A DNA stretch of 19,928 nt from positions 1 through 19,928 of the forward strand of contig JANQMO010000065.1 of NCBI GenBank assembly GCA_028280025.1, given 5' to 3'. Position 1 is the first letter of the stretch; each line of letters starts with the position of its first letter. A model generated the notes under the pieces. That model was not told the origin of the DNA. It made no database searches and was given only the letters and a program-made list of their open reading frames with translations. Source of the DNA: Chlorobium sp. (GTDB taxonomy: Bacteria > Bacteroidota > Chlorobiia > Chlorobiales > Chlorobiaceae). The position numbers and the translations under genes were made by a program. This document shows, one piece after another, positions 1-8,729 of the stretch.

Positions 1-92
1 CATCAACAGTAACCGTCTTACAGTTGCGGGCACAGTGTACGATTTTCACGCACTTCCCTATTCTCCGGCTTTTAAACCGGCACCAGTTATGA
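1..92 (-). promoter_or_regulatory. Cobalamin (B12) riboswitch, 5' part, cut by window edge
   Basis: Read on the minus strand, this stretch carries the conserved 5' half of a cobalamin riboswitch: GGGAAGTGCGTGAAAATC (from about 58 downwards) followed by GTGCCCGCAACTGTAA (33-18), preceded by a GCCGG/CCGG hairpin (about 65-81). The B12 box and 3' half lie beyond position 1. It must control a gene to the left of the window, not the chelatase operon, which ends at 170. It is the second B12 element in the window, so the next transcription unit is probably also corrinoid-related (inference). Confidence 0.85.
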
Positions 93-127
93 AAGAACAA
101 TAGTTTTCGAGTATATCACTTTTTTCT

Positions 128-148
128 CTACAAAAAAAGAGGCTCTCA
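128..148 (-). terminator. Weak candidate terminator after the chelatase operon
   Basis: About 20 bases past the last stop codon of the operon (170), the minus strand reads GAGAGCCTC followed directly by seven T residues (138-132). The stem is only three pairs, so this is a poor intrinsic terminator by structure. Its position between the operon end and the next riboswitch is what makes it plausible. Confidence 0.25.
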
Positions 149-169
149 TCAGATTAATTATCTCCAGCG

Positions 170-3100
170 CTATCTCACGGCAGCCTGCCTGTTATCAGGC
201 TGCCCCCTGTCTATCTTCCAGTCAAAAGCCCATTTCTTCACTTTATCGCACGTATACACGTCAATCCTTGAACCCTGATATGCTTCATCGACGTCGCCGA
301 TTTTTTCCTCGAGGTCTCCTTCAAGAGCAAGCGCAGCCGAGCGCACCTCGTCGAGCAACGCTCCGGATGCCTTCCAGAGACCTCTTGCCTCTGCCTCGAG
401 CAGCCTCCGGGTTATCTCTTCGAGGGCATAGGGATTGTTCTCCCGTATCCACTCCCTGTTCTTCTCGTCCTGTACATATGTTTCTACAACGCTGTCAAAC
501 AGCCATTTTTCCACTTCCTGGGTGGTTACACTCCATTTGAACAGGCTGTTGATACGACCGGCGATAGCCTGGGCTCCCTGAAAACCGTGCTCTTTCATGG
601 ACTCTATCCATCGTTCGTTCAACAGTTTGCTCCGTGCCGAACGTTCGATCTCCTCTTTGAAATCACGAATACCGGTTTCTCCCGGAACAGTAGCATCCAC
701 CCAGTACATTTTTGTCTTCCTGCCTGAAAGAGCTGTCGAAGCCGTTGCCATGCCGCCCGCAAACGATGCATAGCACCCGCAGTCAAGAGCGTCGTACTCT
801 GCAGAAGTCTGCTTCATGCAGGAAACATCCACCCTGGAAAGCTGACCGGCAAAAATGTCCTGAGCTTTCACTCCAAAATCACGACCTGTCGCGCCATAGG
901 CATATCCGGACTGGTTTATATATGCTTCAGCCAGATCGCCGTCATCCTCCCAGGCCGATGCATCGATCGCCAGACCGACACCGGAACTGTAGGTTCCGGG
1001 GGCAGATGAAAAAACCCTGTAAAGGGCAAGTCGCCGTATTTCCGTTTCATTCAACTGATCTGCCATTTCCTGTTTCAGCACTTCGAACTGCTCCTCTGTA
1101 TGCTTTCGAACCTTGTTTCTTTCGAAGGACTCATCGAGATTGCTCACTGTTGCAACCGCCTTGTCGAGCAGCGCAATAAAATGGGGCACCATATCCCTGA
1201 CAATACCGCTTGTTTCGATCGTCACGTCGATGCGGGGACGCTCTTTTTGAACACCCTCGACATGTACCGTAAGTTCGTCAAGGGCCGCCGCCTTCACACC
1301 GCTTATCCGACCGTTAGGCTTTCGGACAGGCAGCACACCGAGCAGCCAGAAAATCTGGGAAAGCAGCTCTCCGTCAGACTTGAATGCATCAGAACTCCAG
1401 AGGCTCAATCCGATACTTTCGGGAAAATGCCCTTCTTCGAGGTAAAATTTTTCCAGCAGCTTGTCTGCCAGGCTGCACCCGATCTTCCAGGCAGCTTCGG
1501 ACGGGAGAGTCATGATGTCAGCGGAATAGAAGTTCCTGCCGGTCGGCAGAACATCTGCCTTTCCAGATGCAATCGACCCCGAAAGACCGGCATCGATGTA
1601 TTCGCCGTCAAGTGCGCGAAGAAGGTTTCGCGACTCATCTTCAGCCCTGGCAAGTGAATCGGCCATCTTTTTACACCAGCTTCTGAACGATTCCGGAAGC
1701 CCTTCGACTACTTTTTGTAACGATCCTGCATCATCATTGTCTTCCAGAACGGCCCGGATGATCCCGGCAGCTTTTTCAAAAAGATCACCTTCCTGAACAG
1801 GATGCCTGGATGCAAGTTCATTTTGGGAAAGAATGCCGTCGCCGGCACGGTCAAGTGCGGAAGCAATCATCGCGCACATGGTATCGAGATCAGGCCGCCT
1901 GCCGAAAACATGCAGCCCATCGGGAACCATGGATCGTTTCATTCCGGCGATCTGCCTGGAGAAGCGCTCGATGTTTTCTTCAAGCTGCCCGGCATCGTCA
2001 TCCACATCAATAAATTTCAACTTCACTGCGACATCCCGCATGGAATGGAGTAATGCCTGCCTTCTCGAATGATCATTACCATCAACAGCCCGTTTGTACT
2101 GGGTCAGATAGTCTTCAAACAGAAGAAGATCGTCCGACATCGCCGAAGGACGGTACGCAGGGGTGAGATGATCGATGATCACTGCTCGGCCCCGCCGCTT
2201 GGCAACCATTCCCTCTCCTGCCACATCCATGACATAGGGGTAAAAATTCGGCAGATCACCCAATGAAATATCACTGAAGCAGCGTTGGGAAAGCGCCGCC
2301 CGTTTACCCGGCAAGTATTCCAGTGCCCCGCTCGCCCCGAAATGGATGACTGCGTCGGCATGGCGCTGAATATGGTAATAGGTTGCCAGCCAGTGATGAG
2401 GGGGGGATATTTCCGGGTCGTGCAGGATCCTGCATACCTCACCATCGCACCGGGAACCGTAACACCCCCGTTTCGGCTGCGACATGATCTGAATGTTGCC
2501 GAAACAAATCCCGGTTATGACAAGCACATCCTCGCCGTCCTTTTTCCACACCATTCCCTGGCCGGGAAACATTCCCCAGTCCGAATTCACTTTATCCTGT
2601 ACCGTCGTATCGAGCGTGTCGAAAAAAGCCTTGTATTCATCCTGATTCATGAAATGGAGCCCCCCTCCTTTCCGCACAACTTCATCGACAGTCGTCCACC
2701 GGAACTCATCCATCGATTTCCGTTCCTGTATCATGTCGAGCAGTTCCCTGCCCGTCGCAGGAATATCCCCAACAGTGTAACCCGCTGTTTTCAGATCACG
2801 CAGGAATGAAACCAGACTTTCAAACGTATCGAGACCGACAGCCATGCCAACGGTATTTTCAACTCCCTTGCAGGGATTGTTGTGCAGGACGATCGCAAGG
2901 CGTTTTTCTGCGACGGGCTTCCTGCGAAGTTCCGCCCAGCGCCTGACTCGCCGGGCCACCATGACAACCCGTTCTTCAATCGGAACGGCAACCGATCCAT
3001 CACCAGTTCCACCGGACCCTTGACATGTAGCCGAAACCATTGTCGGATCGATCACTCCGAACATCTCGGGCTGGACAAGTGAATGCGTCAGACTCATGGC

Positions 3101-3937
3101 ACTGATGCCGACCGGATCATTCAGCCATTCTTCCGGAGAAAGGGTGTAATTGCGCATAAGCTGCATAACGGGAACATTGATCTCCCGCAGCAAAGCGCGT
3201 TCCCCGACGGAAACGAGCAGCCTGCCCATCAGGAAACTGAGTATGATATCCGGCGGAAGTTCCGGTTCCCTGAAATAACGGCACCAGGGATACTGCGCTT
3301 CCGGATTAGCGGACTTTTCCGTCAACGTGTCGCAAAAAACACAACAGGCAATGACACCGCATTCCTCCAGTTTTGCAAGAAGAGCGTCGATATCTGAAGT
3401 ATTTCCTTCGGCAAGCAGACTGTAAGGCATGATAACGCCGGTTACAGGAGCGCTCATATCCCATATCTTCCGCTCCTGCAGCCACGCTTTGTAAGCCAAG
3501 ATTTCCTCAAAAAAACCGGGAGCTTCAGGATGATAGATACCGAAAGTCCGGACTGGTGCACAAGGCTCGAAGTCAAGGCCTGCTATCCGCCTCACTCCGT
3601 TGAGATAATTCTGTTTAGAAAGAACTGAAAAATACTTTCTGACCTCTTCCAGTTCATCAGCCGGAACGGTTGAGAACTCCTCCGGCAATTGCCGGTTCAG
3701 CGCCACCCTTGTCTTTACGTCAAGCAATGAACGGCAGAGGTTTTCAAAGCCGGGCATCTCCCTTGAAACATCGGTAATCAGAATATCGATCTCCCCTTTC
3801 CCGATCCGCAGACAAAGGTCGTCCTGCGAACCGTAACCGAACGCCACGAGATCGATACCGTCCGCTTGCAACGGCCCTGCCAGTTGCATCCATAGTGCCG
3901 AACTGTGCACATTATTGTAAAATGCGATTGTTTTCAT
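170..3937 (-). CDS. CobN/BchH-family chelatase large subunit, divergent paralogue
   Basis: A 1255-residue member of the CobN/BchH (ChlH) family, the porphyrin- or corrin-binding large subunit of ATP-dependent metal chelatases. Its length is normal for the family and it aligns along its whole length with the 1258-residue CobN encoded at 8726-12502, sharing landmarks such as GMAVGLDTFES, AKRRGRAVIIDHLTPAYRPS and GRNFYSAD. The strongly conserved loop around residues 530-545 reads HFGASGALEYLPGK; CobN has GKHGTLEWLPGK and ChlH has GTHG.LEFMPGK there, so the conserved His is Ser536. The substrate or metal may therefore differ from CobN, or activity may be reduced (inference). It is the last gene of the B12-riboswitch operon, 37 bases after the ChlI-type ATPase, with a purine-rich ribosome site (GAAGAGAG) just before ATG 3937. 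Calling it BchH is possible but unlikely given the riboswitch context. Confidence 0.88.
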   Translation of the reverse strand: MKTIAFYNNVHSSALWMQLAGPLQADGIDLVAFGYGSQDDLCLRIGKGEIDILITDVSREMPGFENLCRSLLDVKTRVALNRQLPEEFSTVPADELEEVRKYFSVLSKQNYLNGVRRIAGLDFEPCAPVRTFGIYHPEAPGFFEEILAYKAWLQERKIWDMSAPVTGVIMPYSLLAEGNTSDIDALLAKLEECGVIACCVFCDTLTEKSANPEAQYPWCRYFREPELPPDIILSFLMGRLLVSVGERALLREINVPVMQLMRNYTLSPEEWLNDPVGISAMSLTHSLVQPEMFGVIDPTMVSATCQGSGGTGDGSVAVPIEERVVMVARRVRRWAELRRKPVAEKRLAIVLHNNPCKGVENTVGMAVGLDTFESLVSFLRDLKTAGYTVGDIPATGRELLDMIQERKSMDEFRWTTVDEVVRKGGGLHFMNQDEYKAFFDTLDTTVQDKVNSDWGMFPGQGMVWKKDGEDVLVITGICFGNIQIMSQPKRGCYGSRCDGEVCRILHDPEISPPHHWLATYYHIQRHADAVIHFGASGALEYLPGKRAALSQRCFSDISLGDLPNFYPYVMDVAGEGMVAKRRGRAVIIDHLTPAYRPSAMSDDLLLFEDYLTQYKRAVDGNDHSRRQALLHSMRDVAVKLKFIDVDDDAGQLEENIERFSRQIAGMKRSMVPDGLHVFGRRPDLDTMCAMIASALDRAGDGILSQNELASRHPVQEGDLFEKAAGIIRAVLEDNDDAGSLQKVVEGLPESFRSWCKKMADSLARAEDESRNLLRALDGEYIDAGLSGSIASGKADVLPTGRNFYSADIMTLPSEAAWKIGCSLADKLLEKFYLEEGHFPESIGLSLWSSDAFKSDGELLSQIFWLLGVLPVRKPNGRISGVKAAALDELTVHVEGVQKERPRIDVTIETSGIVRDMVPHFIALLDKAVATVSNLDESFERNKVRKHTEEQFEVLKQEMADQLNETEIRRLALYRVFSSAPGTYSSGVGLAIDASAWEDDGDLAEAYINQSGYAYGATGRDFGVKAQDIFAGQLSRVDVSCMKQTSAEYDALDCGCYASFAGGMATASTALSGRKTKMYWVDATVPGETGIRDFKEEIERSARSKLLNERWIESMKEHGFQGAQAIAGRINSLFKWSVTTQEVEKWLFDSVVETYVQDEKNREWIRENNPYALEEITRRLLEAEARGLWKASGALLDEVRSAALALEGDLEEKIGDVDEAYQGSRIDVYTCDKVKKWAFDWKIDRGQPDNRQAAVR

Positions 3938-3974
3938 ATGCTCTCTTCTTTTGCGGCATTGTTCTTTGTGCCGG

Positions 3975-5024
3975 TCACTCTTGAATATCGGAGGTTTTGG
4001 CTCTCAAGAGCGTACTGACATCCATGACAATGTCCTGAAGCGGCTGACGCCGGATACGATGCGGTAATGCGAGCATTGCCGCTTTATCGATATCGCCCTG
4101 TTCGACTTCCATTCGCCCTTCATAGGCAGCAATCGTTTTGGCTGTTTTCATGATAATGATATCTCCCCGATGCCCGTCAACACCGACTTCAAGGCAGTAG
4201 TTTGCAATCGCAAGCAGATTTTCCCTGCTGACTTTTACGTCAGAATAGCGCTCCCTTGCATCCTGTATTCTTTCAACAAGCTTTTTCGATTCATCCAACC
4301 ACCGGGCGCAGAAAGCTTCCGGATTTTCTTCAAACGCAAAACGCCGCTCCATAACGGTCACACGCTCCTCCGGTTCCGATATCCCCTCGATATGGACGCA
4401 CAGTCCGAAACGGTCAAGAAGCTGCGGCCTCAACTCCCCTTCTTCCGGGTTCATGGTTCCTACAAGCGTAAAACGTGACGGATGAGAAAAAGAAATCCCT
4501 TCGCGTTCGATGGTGTTGATCCCCATGGCCGCTGAATCGAGCAGCACATCGACGACATGGTCATCGAGCAGATTCACCTCGTCAACATAGAGAATACCCC
4601 GATGCGCAGCCGCAAGCAGTCCCGGTTCAATTCTTTTTTCACCGGCTTTCAGCGCGTGTTCGAGGTCGAGCGTTCCGACCACACGATCCTCTGTTGCGCC
4701 GACCGGAAGCTCCACGACCTTTACCTTGTGTCTTGTCAATCCATGCGTCTTTCCGGACGCCTGTACCTGTCCCGTCACCGCAAAACACTCACGGATAACG
4801 TCAGGGTCCTCATCATCGGCAAGATTGAACGGCGTGCCTTCGATAACATCGATTTCAGGCAGAATATCTGCAAGAGCACGGACAGCCGTCGATTTGGCAG
4901 TTCCTTTTTCGCCCCGGATCAGAACGCCTGAAAGCGAAGGATTGATGATATTCAGAATCAGGGCGAGCTTCATCTGCTCCTGACCGACAATAGCTGTAAA
5001 CGGGTAGGTGTACTGTTGATTCAT
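3975..5024 (-). CDS. ChlI/BchI-type AAA+ chelatase ATPase subunit
   Basis: A 349-residue AAA+ ATPase of the magnesium/cobalt chelatase I-subunit family, which powers metal insertion by the large subunit. It has Walker A GEKGTAKST at residues 38-46, Walker B ILYVDE at about 144-149, the family signature GTMNPEEGELRPQLLDRFGL, and the helical C-terminal lid (HRGDIIIMKTAKTIAAYEGR). Length is typical of ChlI. The start ATG (5024) overlaps the TGA of the preceding ChlD-type gene in an ATGA, so the two are translationally coupled and probably made in fixed ratio. In a B12-controlled operon with CobN it most likely serves cobaltochelatase in place of CobS (known for lineages using ChlI/ChlD with CobN; the assignment here is inference). 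A bacteriochlorophyll role cannot be excluded from sequence alone. Confidence 0.93.
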   Translation of the reverse strand: MNQQYTYPFTAIVGQEQMKLALILNIINPSLSGVLIRGEKGTAKSTAVRALADILPEIDVIEGTPFNLADDEDPDVIRECFAVTGQVQASGKTHGLTRHKVKVVELPVGATEDRVVGTLDLEHALKAGEKRIEPGLLAAAHRGILYVDEVNLLDDHVVDVLLDSAAMGINTIEREGISFSHPSRFTLVGTMNPEEGELRPQLLDRFGLCVHIEGISEPEERVTVMERRFAFEENPEAFCARWLDESKKLVERIQDARERYSDVKVSRENLLAIANYCLEVGVDGHRGDIIIMKTAKTIAAYEGRMEVEQGDIDKAAMLALPHRIRRQPLQDIVMDVSTLLRAKTSDIQE

Positions 5025-6997
5025 GTTGTAGCGTTTTTTACTATGCTCAGCAGCGAATCTGCCTGCAGATCATCGATTTTATAATATTCTGCGCCGAGTA
5101 TCCCGGCGATTTTTCCGGCAAGACCGAAATGGATCAGACCCGGCTCCTCGGTATCCACTACGAGGAAGCGGATTCGTTCCTCCATCGATATTTTCATTGC
5201 GATATCGAATACCTCGTCGATAGGTTTCCCTGCCGCAAGAGACTTGTTTGCTTTGCCGTCTGTCACGACAATAAGAATGGGTCTCGCTTCAGGCTCTTTA
5301 ATCAGATAATTTCTTGCAATTTCATAGCCCTTCACCATTCCTGCCGATAAAGGCGTCCTTCCCCCGACGGGCATTTCCTTCAACAGGGTTGCGGCGAGTT
5401 CGACAGAGGAGGTGACAGGCAGATTAACCGCTGCCCCGTCTTTACGGAAGGACACCAGTGCTATTTTGTCCCTTTTCTGATATGCATCGATCAGGAGAGA
5501 CATAACCGCACCTTTTGAAGCCACCATTCGCCCCTTAGCCCCCATTGAACCGCTTGCGTCGACGACAAAAATCAGAAGATTGCCGAGTCGCTTTTCCCGG
5601 ATTTTCTCACGAATATCCTGCTCCTTGAGCACGACCGCCATATTCAGGACATTATCCCGATGCCGCTGAAAAGGCGCGGCGGCCCGAAGCGTCGCATCGA
5701 GTGCGATATCGTTGTTCGTCCGCTTCATGGTGCTTTTGGTGTAGCGCCCCTGCTTCCGGGATACTCTCGACCGGGACCGCCTTCCCGAACCTCTTCGTGT
5801 TTTCCTGTCTTTCGGTGAATGTATTTTTCGCACGGTGAACGGCTTGCCGACATCGAAAAGCTGTTCTATACCCGGAACATCAGAAGCATCCTCGTCCCTG
5901 TCCCCGTCGAACCCGCTCAGATCGTTCTCCCCTGAATCCTTTTCGTTTGCGGCAGCACCGCCCTGTTCCAGCCCTTTCTCTCCTGAAGTACCTTCCGCAT
6001 TCTCGTTCTGTTCCTCTCCTGCGCTCTCGGACATTTCCTGTTGCTCACCCTTCTCACGTTCGCCTTCTTCCTGGTCGCTCCTTTCCCCCGGCGCCCGGTC
6101 GGGAGGCGGAGGAACGGGATCCCTTCTTCTATGAGCAAGGGCCAATGCCGCTACCGCTGTGATGTCGTCTACGGAAATTTCCCGGAATCCTCTGTAGGCA
6201 GCATACGCTGCAGCCGCCTGCTCAATAACCAGATCCGCCCTGTGACCGGCAACATTGTTTTCGCTGCACAGCGCCGCTATAAAGCCGCGCATATGTGAAG
6301 GAACAGTCACTCCGGCAAATCGATTGCGCGCTTGCGTTATTTTTTCCGTTATACGCTCATTATCCTTACGATACCTTGCGATAAAGGCATCCTCGTCTGC
6401 GTCGAAAGCCTCTCTCCGAACCATCAACTCGACACGTTTCGCGCTTTCTCTTTCCGCTGTAACCTCGACACAGAGGCCGAATCTGTCGAGAAGTTGGGGG
6501 CGAAGCTCTCCTTCTTCCGGGTTCATGGTCCCGACAAGCACAAATGAAGCCGGATGAACGAAGGAAATGCCCTCACGCTCGACACGGTTTTCTTTTGACG
6601 CTGCAGCATCGAGAACAATATCGACGATGTGGTCATCGAGCAGATTGACCTCATCGACATAGAGAATTCCTCCATCCGCCCTCGACAGAAGGCCGGGCTG
6701 AAACACCCGCAGCCCGTCTTTCATTGTCCGTTGAAAATCGATCCCGCCTGCAACCATATCCTCGGTAGCGTTCAAGGGCAGTGTCACGACAGCAGGAGAG
6801 CGATGGCAGGCTCCGGCAAGAGAAACGTCGTCCGGAAGCAGCGCACCAAGAGCCCTCACCGTCGTCGATTTGGCAGTCCCCTTTTCACCTCTTATAAGAA
6901 CGCCGCCAATCTTCGGATTGACCGCATTGAGAAGAAGCGACAGTTTCAGTTCCTCCTGGCCGACTATTGCTGAAAAAGGGTAGAGTTTTGAGAGCAT
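5021..6997 (-). CDS. ChlI-ChlD-type chelatase subunit (AAA+ plus VWA domain)
   Basis: A 658-residue chelatase subunit. Residues 1 to about 300 are an AAA+ module paralogous to the neighbouring ChlI protein, with an intact Walker A (GEKGTAKST, 37-45), Walker B (ILYVDE) and the GTMNPEEGELRPQLLDRFGL signature. Residues about 300-390 are an acidic, low-complexity linker rich in Glu, Gly and Ser, then a basic stretch of Arg and Lys. The C-terminal third is a von Willebrand A domain with a complete MIDAS motif: D480, S482, S484 (DASGSMG) and T579-D580 (VTDGKANKS). Many ChlD proteins have a degenerate ATPase site; here it looks intact, as in the single-chain cobaltochelatase subunits of the ChlI/ChlD type. 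It starts 7 bases after the TonB receptor stop and its TGA overlaps the next ATG. It probably forms the AAA+ motor for CobN together with the ChlI protein. Confidence 0.92.
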   Translation of the reverse strand: MLSKLYPFSAIVGQEELKLSLLLNAVNPKIGGVLIRGEKGTAKSTTVRALGALLPDDVSLAGACHRSPAVVTLPLNATEDMVAGGIDFQRTMKDGLRVFQPGLLSRADGGILYVDEVNLLDDHIVDIVLDAAASKENRVEREGISFVHPASFVLVGTMNPEEGELRPQLLDRFGLCVEVTAERESAKRVELMVRREAFDADEDAFIARYRKDNERITEKITQARNRFAGVTVPSHMRGFIAALCSENNVAGHRADLVIEQAAAAYAAYRGFREISVDDITAVAALALAHRRRDPVPPPPDRAPGERSDQEEGEREKGEQQEMSESAGEEQNENAEGTSGEKGLEQGGAAANEKDSGENDLSGFDGDRDEDASDVPGIEQLFDVGKPFTVRKIHSPKDRKTRRGSGRRSRSRVSRKQGRYTKSTMKRTNNDIALDATLRAAAPFQRHRDNVLNMAVVLKEQDIREKIREKRLGNLLIFVVDASGSMGAKGRMVASKGAVMSLLIDAYQKRDKIALVSFRKDGAAVNLPVTSSVELAATLLKEMPVGGRTPLSAGMVKGYEIARNYLIKEPEARPILIVVTDGKANKSLAAGKPIDEVFDIAMKISMEERIRFLVVDTEEPGLIHFGLAGKIAGILGAEYYKIDDLQADSLLSIVKNATT

Positions 6998-7004
6998 GGC
7001 AGTT

Positions 7005-8729
7005 TCAGAAATTATAATTCATTCCGACAATCCATTCCCTTGGAGGGGCATCGTATCCATCTACGTACAGGTATTGGTCATTGAGCAGATTATCGATATC
7101 GATGTAGAAGCCCATCGGCCCGCTACGGTAATCCGCCCGGGCATCAACGACTGTATATGAAGGAATGGATTCCGAATTGTCGGACCGGATATAGACCTTT
7201 CCGGTATATTTCGCCGATACTCTCAGCGAAAAATCCCTGAACGGCCTGCAAACGATATCGGTCGATACCGTGTGAAAAGGTTTCGCCGGAAGCCAGTAAC
7301 CGGTCTCCTCATTCAGGGCATGAAGGTAGGTATATAACGGGGCGATATCTATCCACGAGAATGGCGTCCATTTCAGCGATGTTTCGACACCCCGATAGGT
7401 AACTTTTCCAAAATTCTCATAACGTCCCGTATTATCGGCTCTCCTGACATACGTAATCCTGTCCCTGATATTCCGGTAAAACACTGATGCATCGAGCGTG
7501 AAAACGGAAAAAGGCCTGACCGACAGCGAAAGCACATAATTCACCGCCTCCTCCATCCGGAGAGCAGGGTTCGGCCTGGTTACCGATGATTCGTAGTAGC
7601 GTTGTCTGAATGTCGGCAGATTACTTGAACGGTTTGCGGTAAATGCAACGTCATAGTTTTTTTTCGCATAACCGACCTTCACCTCCGGATTCAGCGTATT
7701 ACGGAATTTCGAGTAATAATTGGCACGAATCCCTAACAAACATGACCAGGGGCTTTCTTCCCATTCGAGTTCTTTTTGAGCGAAAACCCAGGCTCGCTCT
7801 TCCCTCGCCGTACTGAAATTGCTGCCTGATGCCTCCTGCCACTCATAACCGGTTCCCCCGTCGATCGTCCCGAGCCACGGCAAAACAAACGGCGCATTGA
7901 TTTTCTGGCCCGCCTTAAGCACTTTGAGTGAAGCATACAGGTCTTTGTCAGGGTCCGTCGAAACGGTTTTTGACAATGAATACCAGGTTCTGCCGGTAAC
8001 GGCTCCGTATTTTTGCCCGAAGAGAAAGGAAGAAGCGTCAAATTCTTTGCGTGAGTTCGGGGTTCTTCGTTCCGGATATCCCCTCAGACCTTTTTTCTCA
8101 TCATTGTACTCCCCTGAAAGAAAAAGAGAGAATTCGGGCGTAAAACGGTAGTCGACCCTGCCGCTCAGGCGGTTCCTGGCCTTGTCATCGTTGACCGTAA
8201 AACCCTCATAGGTTTCATGGCCTGCCGAGAAATTTGCAGACAGGTTATTTTTTCTGCCCTGGAGATTCAGGATCACGTTTCCCTGGCCGTTGTTTCCGAA
8301 ATACCCGCCTGCCGTACCGCCAAAACGATCTGCGGTTTTCGTCGTGATCACAATAACGCCTCCTCCGGTATTGTCGCCGTAGGAAGTACTGCCGCTTCCC
8401 TTGTATACTTCTATTTTCTCAATGGTATCGAGCGAGATCATCGACCATTTGACAGCTCCGGAACGGGAAGTAGGGTCGTTGATCGAACGACCGTCAAGCA
8501 GAACCTTGACATTACTCGATCCGCGGATCGAAACGGAGGTTTCTCCCGCCTTGACTCCCGGAATACGGTTCATGAGATCGCTGATCTTCATAACATTCAT
8601 GGCCCGGATTTCCTCTGCGGTTATGACCATTCCAGGCTTCTGCTTGTCTGCGGCAGAGGATGGCTGTTGATGCAAAAGAAGCGCAATCAGGGCTGCAACG
8701 GTAATCATGAAAAAACGTCCCGGGCTCAT
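7005..8729 (-). CDS. TonB-dependent outer-membrane receptor, probably BtuB-like corrinoid receptor
   Basis: A 574-residue TonB-dependent receptor. I chose ATG 8729 because it forms an ATGA overlap with the cobN stop and is followed at once by a signal peptide (basic start, hydrophobic core ITVAALIALLL, cleavage near SSA-A, residues 26-27). An upstream extension to 8810 would only read through cobN in another frame. The plug domain spans about residues 34-140 (ITAEEIRAMN..., SIRGSSNVKVLLDGRSI, IEKIEVYKGSGSTSYGDN, GGVIVITTK). The rest is a beta-barrel ending in aromatic Phe (VGMNYNF), the usual outer-membrane insertion signal. Size matches BtuB. Being encoded inside a B12-riboswitch operon, it most likely imports cobalamin, cobinamide or another tetrapyrrole using TonB energy (substrate is inference). 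No btuFCD transporter lies in the window. Confidence 0.92.
   Translation of the reverse strand: MSPGRFFMITVAALIALLLHQQPSSAADKQKPGMVITAEEIRAMNVMKISDLMNRIPGVKAGETSVSIRGSSNVKVLLDGRSINDPTSRSGAVKWSMISLDTIEKIEVYKGSGSTSYGDNTGGGVIVITTKTADRFGGTAGGYFGNNGQGNVILNLQGRKNNLSANFSAGHETYEGFTVNDDKARNRLSGRVDYRFTPEFSLFLSGEYNDEKKGLRGYPERRTPNSRKEFDASSFLFGQKYGAVTGRTWYSLSKTVSTDPDKDLYASLKVLKAGQKINAPFVLPWLGTIDGGTGYEWQEASGSNFSTAREERAWVFAQKELEWEESPWSCLLGIRANYYSKFRNTLNPEVKVGYAKKNYDVAFTANRSSNLPTFRQRYYESSVTRPNPALRMEEAVNYVLSLSVRPFSVFTLDASVFYRNIRDRITYVRRADNTGRYENFGKVTYRGVETSLKWTPFSWIDIAPLYTYLHALNEETGYWLPAKPFHTVSTDIVCRPFRDFSLRVSAKYTGKVYIRSDNSESIPSYTVVDARADYRSGPMGFYIDIDNLLNDQYLYVDGYDAPPREWIVGMNYNF

Noticed and set aside
170..6997. 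Bacteriochlorophyll magnesium chelatase operon (bchHDI)
   Set aside because: The B12 riboswitch, TonB receptor and adjacent CobN favour cobalt and corrinoid work. Mg chelatase genes normally lack B12 control, although the proteins are homologous and sequence alone does not fully exclude it.
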